Shown here: positions 1 to 12,343 of the stretch, one piece after another
Layout of the letters: each line of letters starts with the position of its first letter
Position numbering within the stretch: position 1 is the stretch's first letter
Assembly (NCBI RefSeq): GCF_020382885.2
Contig: NC_058506.1
Span: 14,300,318-14,364,317 of the forward strand
Length of the DNA: 64,000 nucleotides
Source of the DNA: Scatophagus argus
Lineage: Eukaryota > Chordata > Actinopteri > Scatophagidae
Direction: 5' to 3'
The notes under the pieces: generated by a model
Databases searched by the model: none
Seen by the model: the letters and a program-made list of their open reading frames with translations, nothing else
Told to the model about the DNA's origin: nothing
Translations under genes and position numbers: made by a program

Positions 1-2870
1 CAAGAAAACAAAAACAATACAATGAAAACCAAAAAAAAGAAAAAGTTAGATAAAACAAAACGTATAAAGCCAGCACAACATTTATTACACAACATAAATA
101 TAACAACTGTCAATATATTGTTTTCGAACAGGCATATATGTGAACTACAAATATAGACGTCATTGCTAAAGAGAGGATCAAGTTAGTTTCAGCAGGATAC
201 ACTTTCTGCAGGTTTCGCTTCTTTATGAAATTATAATCCACCGGAGGATCTATTATTGAGCACTTAGCAATGAAGTACAGCCTTCCTACTGAGACCGGGG
301 AGAAGAACACACACAGGAGTAACTACAGAAAGATCCCATGCTGTTGATCTAATCAAATAAGTTACCATACAAGACCAGAAGCATCATAACAATGGCATGT
401 AGCTGAGGAGCTCAGGATGACCGATGACCTCCCACATCCTCTACATGTTTGGACTTGTATGGATTACCTATAAAATCTTTTTACTGTCTGTCATTATCAT
501 CAAAACCGAAAGAAGAAGAATAAAAGATAAAACCAAAGAGATGCTTTAGGATAAACATTTTCTTATTGTGTAATGTCTCTCGCTCCATGCTTTTTGGCAA
601 GTCTGGAGGGAGATGTAAATCATTGCAGTGTTGGTGATGAGCTGGATGTGTGTAGCTATGGAAAGAACGGTTTTGTTTTGTTATCTAGAGTGGGTTATTT
701 TTGTTTGCTTTAACAAGATCTGTCTGCAGAAGAGGAAATTAACCCCCCCCTCCCCCCCTGGGGGAGGGTGAGGGGTCTCTGCCCACCAGCCTTTAGTGAC
801 CCCTGGCTAATCTCAGGAGCTCCCTGACAAGACAGCTTGGAACCAACGTCTTTCTGGGGAAAACAAACAGAACAAAACAAACAAACAAACAAAAAACACA
901 TCACTGGCAAAGTGGCAAAGTTTTCCCAGAAAATTGATCAGATTTTCAAATTTTGCCCGAAAGAAAGAGAAAGAGAAAACGAGCAGACTCTTGACCTCAG
1001 CCCCAGAGCTGTGGAGCATCTGATCCTCAGCCCAGAGTCGTGACAAAAGATTTGTGTCATGGTCAGGCTCACTTTGCCGACCTCATGAGCTTTCTGATGG
1101 TGTCAAAGCTCCAGTGAGGGAACTCTTGATGGGCTTCACAGACGACGTTAGTCAAAGTCACAATGAAACCGCAGCTCTGAGAGCTCTTTGACTGGAATTG
1201 GTGCAGAAGGTAATGCGGAAAAGAATAACGAAATAGGATGCTGGAAGACAGGAATAGGCCAAACTGGAACCACTATTTGCTGATCTAATTTTTATGAGAC
1301 TATATTTAAATTATTCAAAAGGCATACTTTAAATTTTCTTTAAGGACAAGTTTACAAACAAATCTGGTTATTGTCAGCCCATAAATCAATTAACCTAATC
1401 AGGTAAAATACTCTTTTAATGTAAAAATATGTGCGTCCACAGAAATGTTGCCTTTTCCATGTGCAAAAAAACGTTAGAGTAAAATCTGATGTTTGTATAT
1501 TTCTCCTCTAAGTAGAAAGCAAAAAATGTTGCATTTCTTAAAATGTTTGAAATATTCCTTTAATGTGAGGAGAAAGTGAACAGCCAACATATTGTCTTTG
1601 ACAAAGCTCGATGGATCGTGTAAATGATAAAAGCACCGTTTGCAAATGGAGTAAACTGAAAAACAAGCAGCAAATCAAAATGCTCATTCTTTTTAAGATC
1701 GTATTAAAAACTGCATTGTTCATTTTATTTTGTTTCACTTGGATGGTAGATTTAGCAGATTTTGTCTTTTTTGGGTATTTATTTAAGTAAATTAATGTAT
1801 TGTAATTGATTTATTTAGTTATTTTTAAACTAATGCACTGGATTTATTTAATTTCTGATGTGTCTTACTGCTGTCAGAGTAAACTGTTTTACAATCTGAT
1901 CAATTCATTAACGGATACTTTAGTGCCTATTAAACTGTAATTAATCAGGCTGGAGTGGCGCAACTGTACAAAATTTATGGTACCTGAGGAGATATAGTAC
2001 AGCTTTTAACATTTTTATGTAAAAATCCAAAAATGATACATGTTGTAATTATTGTGTTGCTGTCACACTGTTGTGTGTAATGCTTTGGAGGCTTGTTCGA
2101 AAAATTTCAGTGTGACTTTGCTTGACATCTGTGAAGTCTGGGAGTCCCGGTGAAGTCTGCTTCAGTGGAAAAGCTATAAAGTCTAGTTTTAGCAAATTGT
2201 CTCTTTACATGTTGATTTACAGGACAAATAAATAAATATTAAAGAAATGGTATAAACACTGGGATCAAGAGGGGAAAGGCAATAAAGTGTAATTTAGGAA
2301 AAAAATTAAAGGTGCGATATTTGACAGAGTCAGAGCATTAATATCAAAGCATAATATTAACAAAGAAAAAAAATGTTTAAACACATAACAATGATCTTTC
2401 TGATTCTGACGACAAGATTCCCCCTCTGTGTTCCAAACAAAGTCTAACAGGAAGTAGAAGAACAGAAAAAGCTCCACCAGACACTCGCATCTGTCTGTAT
2501 GATCCTGCTGAGGAAGACTAGTCTACATTCATCAGCAAAGCAGCAGCAGCAGAGTTATACCTCGCTATGTCAGCATACAGCAGTCAGAAACACGAGATTT
2601 ACCAGAGTCATCGACAAGAAGGAATAATATGGCTAATACAGCTTTTAACACAGCCGTGTTAGCACCCAACCACAAACAGATTAGCACCACAGTTTACCTC
2701 CATGCTCAGTTTGTTACTTCATTCGCAACCTGCGACTCAGTGCCAACACTGACTTCAAGGAGGGTCTGGCACTTCATAATAGCAATGTTAAGAAACGGAA
2801 AGTTCTGTTTTCTTTTGTTTTTGTTTTTTCCTTTCTCAAAAAGGTCAAGAGGCAGCATGTCAAAACCACA

Positions 2871-2921
2871 GAAGAAGAAGAAGAAGAAGAAGAAGAAGAA
2901 AAAGAAGAAGGAGGAGCAGAA

Positions 2922-2952
<31 letters not shown>
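2871..2952 (+). repeat. (GAA)n/(AAG)n imperfect trinucleotide repeat
   Basis: This is an almost unbroken purine strand of AAG/GAA units with a few GAG and AAA interruptions; a single C near 2917 is the only pyrimidine. The Lys/Glu-rich plus-strand and Phe/Leu-rich minus-strand open frames across it are by-products of the repeat. Confidence 0.95.
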
Positions 2953-3901
2953 GACTGACGGGGTAAAAAGCAGGCCCAAGTCTCCCTCTGCCTCAGACAC
3001 AGTGGAAGTTTGCTCTTCTCTACACAGACACACCGGCGGTGATAGCAGCAGCAGCCAACACAGAAAACACAATAATGTGGCGTAGTGGGCAGAGAAAGAG
3101 TTAAAAACAGAACCAGGTTTCCCAAAACAACATCAATTTTGCTTACAAGTTGTCATTTATGCTCTTCTTTAGTAATGCTTCAAAATGAAATGTTTCTATC
3201 CATGCATGGATGCTGTTCGCGGTTGTTGAAGGCTGATTGTTATACAAAAAGTATTGATTTGGGGTTAAAATGAGGTTTTCGTTTCATTTTCATACTTCAA
3301 GTTCAGGTTTTGGGAAACCCAGCCCTTGTTTCTGTAGGGAAACCCCCTCCAGACTGACAGAAGGTGCAGATTTGTGTTCTCATATATTTGATTAAGGCAC
3401 CTGGTTCAGCAGGCATCATATTCAAAGTATTGTTTTTTCCATGTATATGTAAAAACCAAGTGCAAGGTGAGTAACACTGTTGTTTTTTTTTTTGACTGAC
3501 AGAAAAAAGGAGTTGGGGGGGGGGCTGTGGAGTAGTTATATAGTATCTATCTAAAATCTCTTTGTGCTCATTCAATAGCAGCAAGTATGAAATCAATTGA
3601 CTGAGAGTAAACTGTGTGACGACGGAGAGGAACTCCAGACGTCACTTGATTCTCTCAGTGCTAAGCAGGGCATCAGCATGCAGAAACATCATTCCCGCTG
3701 CAATTTGGGGGGTTTTTTTGTCAAAGAATACATTTCTGTATGTATCTGATTTAAACAGGAAAAAATGTGGGTGGTGGGCAGTAAGCACACAGGCTTTGAA
3801 AATGTGTTTGTACAAGCAATGAGGGCAGCCCACATGGGTTCAGACAAGACAGGAAACATCTGAAATGCCTCAAAAGAAGCTTAAAGCCAGACTCTGAGAT
3901 C

Positions 3902-3930
3902 TGACGTCACAGCCGGTACGAGGTGACGTC
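3902..3930. promoter_or_regulatory. pair of cAMP-response-element sites
   Basis: A perfect palindromic CRE, TGACGTCA, is at 3902-3909, and a near-perfect TGACGTCT starts at 3924. The starts are 22 bp apart, about two helical turns. A third site, AGACGTCA, is at 3637-3644. The motif is bound by CREB/ATF-family bZIP factors; occupancy here is unknown. Confidence 0.4.
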
Positions 3931-6724
3931 TTTTCTTTTATTTGGCTGTTTTTACAAACCCAGTTTATTGAACATTTGGTAACACTTATCTCACCGATCT
4001 GTAATGTCCTAACAACTTCTTTAGTAGTTAAGTAGTAGTACTGGGGAATGATTAATAAGAATTTGTTGTGATCAACATATTAGCAACCATTTGCAATCAT
4101 TTTAAGCTCTGTTTGGGTCTCCACAAACATTCAGCTCATCTGCTTTGCACTCAGTAGTGCAACTGACTGGAAGTGCAACTATCAAACACAATCCCTATTT
4201 TCCCTAAGTACAAACTTCTTTCAATGATGGCTGCCCATCTTCAGCCTGGGTCTGATCCAAGGTTTTTGCATGTTAAAAGTCAACTTTTCCTTGGCAAGTG
4301 CTTGTTCATGAGGGATTGTTGGATCTCTGTGAATTAAAGATTAAAGAAAACATTTTTGTCAGGATTTGGCACTGCATTAATAAAAACTGACTTGAAATTG
4401 TCTGAAAATTACAGAAGCGATAATAAGATAATGCGTCACCAAACATTTCCTCTTGGGGTGTTCTTGAAAACTGAAGCTGAATACCAACGTGTTGCATTTC
4501 AAAGAAATTACTTAACTGAATTAACATTACAAGAAATTCCCCTTGCAATTTAAATAAATAAAAACAATACACCAGAAAATTTAAAATTATTTGGAAGTTC
4601 TGGCGAGTATTTTGTACCTCTCGAACTGAATAAATATCCTCTCTGGGCTGGGGTCAAATCAGAGTCTGACTTTTACAAGAGAAATAATGGTATGTTTGAC
4701 AATATGGATCATACAGGTCAATAATACAGAAATAACAATTCTGTTTAGAGCAAGAATCATCATGAATCTTCCTCTGATTGGTCCAACAGGGATGTCTGGT
4801 CTGATGACAGATATTGAGGACACAGTGTTATTAATCACATGGATTATGTTATTCGTGAGTGGGCCTGGATACGGATGCCATTTTAATTCTTGGATTATCT
4901 CTGGGATAATAAAAAGTAATCAGCACCATGTGACAAACCCTGGTTGGATCACGACTGGAAGTCAGAGCCAAATCAATCAGTGACAGGAGAATGTTGTGGG
5001 TTGTGTATGTTTCAATACCAATTTGAAGAAAGTGGAGAAACGTTTGAGAATTCTCGTGACAAGTCTGTTGGCCTTTTATCAGTTTGTGTAGACAGCATTG
5101 CACTGTATTGATTGACATTGATAATTCATAACATACATACACGCACACACACGCACACACAATTTTGTACAGAGTAAAGAATGGCGACAATAATAGGAAT
5201 ACATAAATATATTTTCTTTTGATTTTATATCACATATGTCAGATAGAAGAACGATATTACCCTGATTTGCTGAAGAGGAGCTTTATGGATCTACTTAGCT
5301 TTTATTGGACAAGAGTAGCACAAAGTTACACACTCTATTAGCTTAATAGTTGACTGTATAGGATTCATGTCATAAGAAATAAAAATAATAAGGAATAGAT
5401 TTACTGGCGTGGATTTTCACTCACTCCTTGACTGTTAAAATGCCACAGAGTCTCCTGGTTTGAATGTAAAGTTGCACAGCTTGCGCCTATCATGTTAAAT
5501 GTAAAAACCTGTGAGGACTCTTACTTGAACCAGCCTCATGATCGACAACAAAACACACACATGCTTCTCTTGTCAGCCGCGCCGCTGAGCCGGCCTACTG
5601 TCTGTCAACCAGCGGCCCTTAAACCACTGTTGACCCCCAAATCAGACCTGGCCAAAATTAAAGCTGAAAACAAAACAAAAAAGCTTCAAAAATCATCCCC
5701 AAAGATACAACTGAGCACATGCAGTTCAAATTTTTGAAGCCATTTTTCAGATAAATTTCGCCAAGTCTGCTACTTCAGTCTAGGTTGTTTTGAGCCAATC
5801 AGGCTGAATGGTTTTGTTGTTATTGTTGTTGCTGACCGTATTTTGGCAGAACAATGTCATAAATCTCGGGAACACGCCTCGACCGCTGACATGTCTGCCA
5901 TGTTATTGTTTTTGTTTGTATGTATGTGAAAAGTTATTTAAGAAGGCAATAAGTGTCCGGATTGAGTCTCCATTTGTAATTGGCTTGCCATACAGTACAG
6001 TGATATAGTAACTTCCCCCAAGGCGGCCTGGAACAACATCTTTCAAACTGGCTCTTCCTGGCCGCCTCAGGCTAAACCTCTCCTCATTAAGTCACAAGTA
6101 GAAATCAGTTTACATATGATAACAATATATCTCTCTGGAGAAATGTGTCAACACTGTACATCACCCTGAAGAGGAAGCCAAAGCAGAATCAGTTTTTCCA
6201 TAGGAAACCTCTACTGAAGGCAAATGAATCAAGACGCCAAGGGGGTCAGCATCAGGATCAATGTAGGGGCCCTGGAATCAAAACCCTCTTTTTTTTGTTT
6301 TTTTTATTAATTTTCTTTTTTTAAGACCATAAACACACTATCCCCTGACCAGGAAATAGACATGTCCTGTTAACAGACTGGGCTTCCCAAAGCCAAGGAA
6401 TGATACGCTCTCAAGCAAAAAAACTCATATCATTACGTGGCTCCAGAAACATGTAGATCTAACCCTCGCCAGGCTATACACCTATCCCTCGCTAGGTAAC
6501 AGACCTAGCCAAGTCAGGTAATAGACCTATCTTAGCAAGTAGTCGTCAAGTACACTTGCAGCATTCACACCAGGCCTTTTAGCAGCAAATGGAAGAAAAA
6601 AATGCTTTTCTTTTTGTTTTTGTTTTTTTTCCTTTTTTGGACAAAGTGCTTTTGTTTTAAAACATATAAGATAGAGTATTCTATACATATATCTAACACT
6701 TAGAAGATACATATTAACTTATAG

Positions 6725-6730
6725 TTTATT
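6725..6730 (-). terminator. candidate crebrf polyadenylation signal (AATAAA)
   Basis: This is the first canonical AATAAA I find on the minus strand downstream of the crebrf stop codon. It is a candidate only; cleavage site and downstream U/GU element were not established. Confidence 0.3.
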
Positions 6731-6896
6731 TACAAAAATTAATCACTACTAAGAAAATAGCTATGGACGGTAGGTGAGAGCAAGTCATTAGGCTACAACT
6801 AGACTAAGAAGTCAAATCATGGATACTCGTCATTCTAGTTTCAGAAAAAAGCACCATTTCTCCCTTTTTAGACAGAATGGAAAACAGTAAAAATAT

Positions 6897-6940
6897 TATA
6901 TCTATGTATCTATATAGCTATATATAGATACATAGATATA
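6897..6940. repeat. perfect 20-bp AT-rich inverted repeat (hairpin)
   Basis: The arms at 6897-6916 and 6921-6940 are exact reverse complements around a 4-nt centre GCTA. The sequence is a TATCTA/TAGATA tetranucleotide-like repeat, so it probably arose from slippage plus inversion. It lies within the putative crebrf 3' UTR. Confidence 0.85.
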
Positions 6941-8891
6941 TAAATATATCTATATATATGTGGGTGTGTAGCACTCGCTGTTATTCAATCACACAGTACA
7001 GAAAGACCACAGCTCTACATCACCATCATCAGACATCAGAGTTCTTTTCGTGAAGGAGTACTGTCCGAACTCAGCCTCGTCAAAAACACTCACTTCGTTT
7101 GTAAATGCCTGCTAATTGAGCCAGCTCTGGCTGAATTTTAAACTTCCTGGGAATGGCAGTGTTTCCTCTGTGGAGGTGGCAGGGAGGCAAGCATACCAGC
7201 ATCATGCACTCTGATAAAGTTTAGACACACTGCCAATATGTGGGCGGGACATTGTAACACTGTTTGTTTTGGTGAACAAAGTCATCCTTTGTGGTTGTGA
7301 TCGGTCAGGAAGGATGTAAGCTAAGGAACGAAGGCAAGGCCAGGCAGATAAAACTCAGCAATGCAACCTCAAAGGCAGCAATGTCAATCCCAGGAAACGC
7401 AAAAGTCAACATCTTCACGGTTACAGAGGGAATATGTGTGAAAGTCTACATGACAAAGCACAGTGCTGAATCCAGATCAATCTGGGACACACATATGATG
7501 GCTTTGGCTTTCTGACAGCATTTGTCCTCATCTCCATACTGTTGTCCTCTGAATTTCTTTTTGCTATCCTAGACACTGAAGACAGCATGTCCTCATTCTC
7601 TTTATAGACTGTACAAACTAGACCGTGGCTTTGCTGCGTTGTGTTTTAAATAAATCCAGTCCTGATTCTCCGTCAATTAACTCAGCCAGTGAAGGAGACT
7701 GAGGGGGTCTAGGTAAGTCTAAGGTTTGTATATCAAATTATCAGATTGACTGGCTGCTCTTTATGAAGACCTTTCTGCTGCTTTCCTTGAAACCTCCTTC
7801 TCTCCACTGGGAGAATCTGAACAACAAATACTTCCGAACCAACAGGAAAGCTAGCAGGCAGCTAAAGTACAAAAATATAACAAGAACTTTTTTTTTTTTT
7901 GGTTTTTGTGTTTTTTTTTTCTCTAACTTTCTTGATGCAAGGATAGGCTTCAGAAATGTGTCATGCTCAAAAATGAATCAATTGTCATGAAAAGTGGCAT
8001 TTCACCATTGATAGATATATCATTAATGTTTCTATATACAGTACTTTTAAACACAATTCAGTTAATATTTTTGTTGATGAACTAGACCTCATCTACATAC
8101 AGAAATCAAACAAGTGACACAGGGACAAAACATTTTGGTTATTGTTGGTGACATTTTGACAAACAAGCAAAAATGTAACATAGCTTATCTACCGGCGCTC
8201 TGGGTTTTTTGTCCTAGATAGCGCCATTAATACAATTAGCACATGGAGGGAGGAATCAGTTCAGGAATGAAGTGCTTGCTAAGCAACAAATCTACTGGAG
8301 AAGCCCATAGATGGGGTTAATTTTTAGATTTGGAAAACAAAAACGAAAATCAAAAGAATGAATGTTCCTTTTCTATACAGAATTGGACCCAAGCAAATTT
8401 CACAGTTCAATGAAGTTCCCTGACCCTCCCACATTTCTTACATTCAATACGGCGTCAGGTAAGCTGTGCAAAACCTTACTTTAACTGGCTGGTCGCCATT
8501 TCGTTGCATGTGTCTTTGGTACAAAAAACAATCAAAATATAGTGTGCAAATTTTTCTTTTTTTGTAACTCTGAACGAAAATATCTGTTAACCCGCCCCCA
8601 GTCCCTAAAGACAGAGTACCAAAAACCAAAAGTAATCTATTGCAGAGCCCTCCTATATACACAGACTCTGTGGCATCACGCAACGAGAGCTTCCATTTCT
8701 TTTTATGTACATTCAGAATAACTTTAGACAACTGAAAATACACAACAAACCCCCACAGGTGTCTCCCTCCTCACATTCAAAAACAATCTCCCTCAGTGTA
8801 AAGCAGTCCTCTCCTCGGCTGGACCTCAGGGAGTTCTGACCAATCACCTCTTCTCATTCAATCTCTCTCTCACACACTCACTCATGCGCGC

Positions 8892-8915
8892 GCACACACA
8901 CACACACACACACAC
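8892..8915 (+). repeat. (CA)n microsatellite
   Basis: Run of CA units preceded by alternating GCGCGC, the sort of sequence that can adopt Z-DNA. Confidence 0.9.
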
Positions 8916-10141
8916 CCACCCAGACTCACAGAAGCACACACACGTACTTACACAAGGCACAATGAATAGAACTCTGATCAAACACTAGTATGAACACACC
9001 AAACTGTTAGCCTGGTCATCTCTACTGTACAAAAAGGGGAGCCGGTGCTGTTTTTCACTGGGAGACACTTTTAAGTACAGTTTCCTAGAGGAGATGGATC
9101 GCTGTTTATGTCATCTTCATAATCACCACCATCATCTTCCTCACAATCTTCTCCCATACTGGCAAAATGCCCATTTCACCCAGTCCAGTTATAACCAGCA
9201 CAAGGCCAAAAAGCACCAAGCTACATGCACTCTCCTCTCCACACGGTCAACGACCTCCCGCAGTTTAAGTTAACGTCGTCACAATTTGCCACTAAGCTTC
9301 ATCCTGCCTGCCGAAAAACTCCGACCCAGCTGGATGTGTCTGTCGCTTAATTGTTAAAGTCTCATTTTAACCTTCAGCTTCTTTTTGTTTCAAGCTTTAA
9401 TCTGCTAAAGGTAAACTCCTTACATTTTAACAACAGCAGACCTGATTGGCAAACAGGGATTGGCATGAATATATTTAGGCCTTCAATACAAAATATTTCC
9501 TGCCATCCCGAAACGCCTGGGAGCAGGCTGCTTTGTTTTCTCTTGGCAACTAAAGTACTTTACCAAGTGGGTCAATTTAAAGTCCTGGAGTAAATTTTGT
9601 TGCCGTGTGATGTGAACCTCATCTAGAAAATGATAACTGGAAGTTTTTCACCCTTTGGTAGTGTCTCATGTGTGACAATTCTTTCTCTGTCATTACAACC
9701 TCAAACAGATTGTGTGAAAGTATTCCAGCGGCCACACTCGAGTGACTGTCTCAGCCCTGGATGCAGACCTTCAACAGAACTGACAGTACGCAATGCTAGG
9801 TTAACACACCTAATAATCACCAATGGATTTAGAATGTGCTATTAGCTATACACCTAACCATCCCTTGCTTTTAGAGGTGCTTTTCCCGCTCACAATGGGT
9901 TGGGAGACAGTGACACACTGTCTCTGTGCGGTGTGCAGAGACAGAAAGCTTGGGTGTATTCCATACAGGTGCATGGCTAAGACAAGCACACATACATACA
10001 CACAGGGAGTGGTATGTGTGTTTGTGGGATTAACAATGTGTATCTACTCTGGGTTGGAAGGGCATGCAGAGGGAGCATAGTTACAATGGGACAGCACGGT
10101 GGTAATATTTAGTCCACTCCTCTCATTGGACAGCGGTTTGT

Positions 10142-12306
10142 CTAGATTTTGGAGGTGGGGACTCGCAGGCCGACCAGTCCGCCGGTTGGATCCCCGCGCC
10201 CTGTGTTGTCCAAGATCTTGTTGACGAAGTCCGAAGTCTGCCCAGCAACAGGTGGTGCCACTGCACGCACAGGGACACAAGAAAGAGACACATTTAGAAA
10301 TGTTAGTTGTTAATAAAAACACCCTGTTTATGTAAATTGTCTGCTCCACAATGAGATAACTTCAAAAAAATATGACTGGCACACACAACATTTTCATTAA
10401 GAACATTTCTGTCAGATTATTTATCTTTCAGATTAACAGGGCACTTTGATAACCTTGAAAAGTCATTAATTGCCTCCATATTTTGATTTGTATATTTGTT
10501 ATTGTTCACAATATCATGCAAATGAAAAGTTTATCTACTCTGGGTTGAGAGTAACTGAGTGACCTCTTGTCTCAATATAAAGATGTTACTTCTTTCTTGT
10601 CTTATTTGCTTTTCTCATCTTGAAAATTATGGATCACTAGCTGTTTTGTTGAACGGCCAGCTGTAAACGATTCTTACCAAGTGTCTCCTGGATGAGATGT
10701 TCCAGAGTGTCAGTCATGTTGGTTGGACGCGGAGAAGAGTCCTCCACCCGAGCCACAATCTCCTCCTTGATGGCGTTGATCACAAACAGCAGCCGGTCTG
10801 CACGAAGACATGTGGTAGAGCACACAAACGCGCACTGAGCAAGAATGAACACGCTTCAAGGCCGTGCAATCATGTCAAGTTCAACAACCACCAGGCCAAT
10901 TTTATATTGGACAAAGCTTAAATTACAATAATCATCATCATCATCATCATCATCGCAGAGGACTGACGTAAAGGCAACGTGTGGCGTTGTAGGCAACATA
11001 CCGTACTCTGTGCTGAGGCCCCAGAGCTTCACCTTGTTTGCTTCATACTGGGCCTTCTTTTTTAAACGACAAGCTCTGAAAAACACAACAGATGGGTGAT
11101 TTTACTGTAACCATACTGTAAACAACATTCATGCTCTAAAGCTTTTAAAATCACACACTGTGGATCTAAGGGTAATTACACATGAGCTGAATGCACATGC
11201 ATGTTTTACCTGGATGCCAGCTTGTTCTTCTCCTTGCGGGACCGTGGTCGTGCGGTCAGTGGAAGCTCGCTCACTGGGGTCAAATCGCTGATCACCTTGT
11301 TCAGTTTGCGGAGCTCGGTTCCGATCTGCAGCAGCTTGCGTGGATTGGGAGTCAGGTCTTCCACGTCGGTGCGACGAGACTTCTTCAGCATATATTTTCC
11401 TTTAGGACAACCGACGAATAGAAGAGAGACGATCATCACATGTTTCAGCAGACGTGAAGCACACAAGTATGTACAGTAAGTCAGTCATGAAACTCTCACT
11501 AGTACCTGAATTAATCTTTTTCACTCCAGAATATATTTAAATGGCTCCACATAATGTTCATCTTTTATCGTTTCTTTCTCCTTTCTTCTGAATATCTTAT
11601 AAAAGCATTGAGACATTTTCTCACAGCTGTCAGCAATGAATAGATTTTAAACTCTCACTTTTCACAGAGTCACAGATGGTAACACCTGCGATCTTTATCA
11701 GGTCTGGGCTCAGTAATAAAGAAAATAATCGATGTGTGTTGGACCACAATCTCTTAGTTATGATTGAATTTTTAAGCGCCACAAGCTTGAAGTGCTCTTT
11801 ACTTTTGAAAAATGTTATGAAATGACCAAAAACTATTATGAGTCATCCTTTACACACAAAATTCAATACAAACAGCAGAATTAAATAAACACAAAAATGA
11901 ATGTAAGAGAAATGCTCTGCTGCCTGTGTTTCTCATTTCCACCGTGTTGTTTTCAAAGGAGCAGGTCTGTGCCTTTAACGTGAGAAATGAGATATGCTCC
12001 TTTTGTCTATTCAATATTTCCAATGTCATCACTTAAACTGTAGTATCGCTGCAACACGCTGTGCACAGCTGCTGTTGTGGAAAATCCAAACCGTCACATT
12101 TCTACTGAAAGTGTCAGCACTTGTGCTACAGTCTCCACTAGAAGTCATATACATGTGTAAATGTGTCACACCATGAACAAGACAGTGAGATTAAATGTCA
12201 TACCAAATAATCCAAAAGAATTAACTTAATTTGTATAAAACGGTCAAGGCTTGTATCCTATGACGCCAGCTTGCGTCAATATTTGTGCAGTATATGTATG
12301 TGTGTG

Positions 12307-12343
<37 letters not shown>

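Larger units (their letters stand above)
1..6724. other. non-coding stretch downstream of crebrf, no gene recognised
   Basis: Open frames here are short, lack domains and are not joined by splice sites I can support. The region contains an 82-bp AAG/GAA purine repeat (2871-2952), a CA-type repeat (about 5131-5160), CRE-like sites (3637-3644, 3902-3909, 3924-3930) and several T-rich runs. It could be an extended crebrf 3' UTR or intergenic sequence. Confidence 0.5.
6725..10141 (-). other. probable 3' UTR of crebrf
   Basis: This follows the TAG stop at 10142-10144. There is no coding exon. Going downstream on the minus strand, I noticed an ATTAAA near 9390, and the first canonical AATAAA is at 6725-6730, which would give a UTR of about 3.4 kb. 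Mammalian crebrf also has a UTR of several kb. Further AATAAA motifs lie at 3937-3942 and 81-86, so a longer form is possible. The segment holds a CA repeat at 8892-8915 and a perfect AT-rich hairpin at 6897-6940. Confidence 0.4.

Noticed and set aside
2629..3125. Lys/Glu-rich plus-strand and Phe-rich minus-strand frames
   Set aside because: Both are created by the GAA/AAG microsatellite and have no flanking conserved sequence.
4687..4983. 98-residue plus-strand hydrophobic frame
   Set aside because: No domain, no splice-compatible neighbours and AT-rich composition; best seen as chance.
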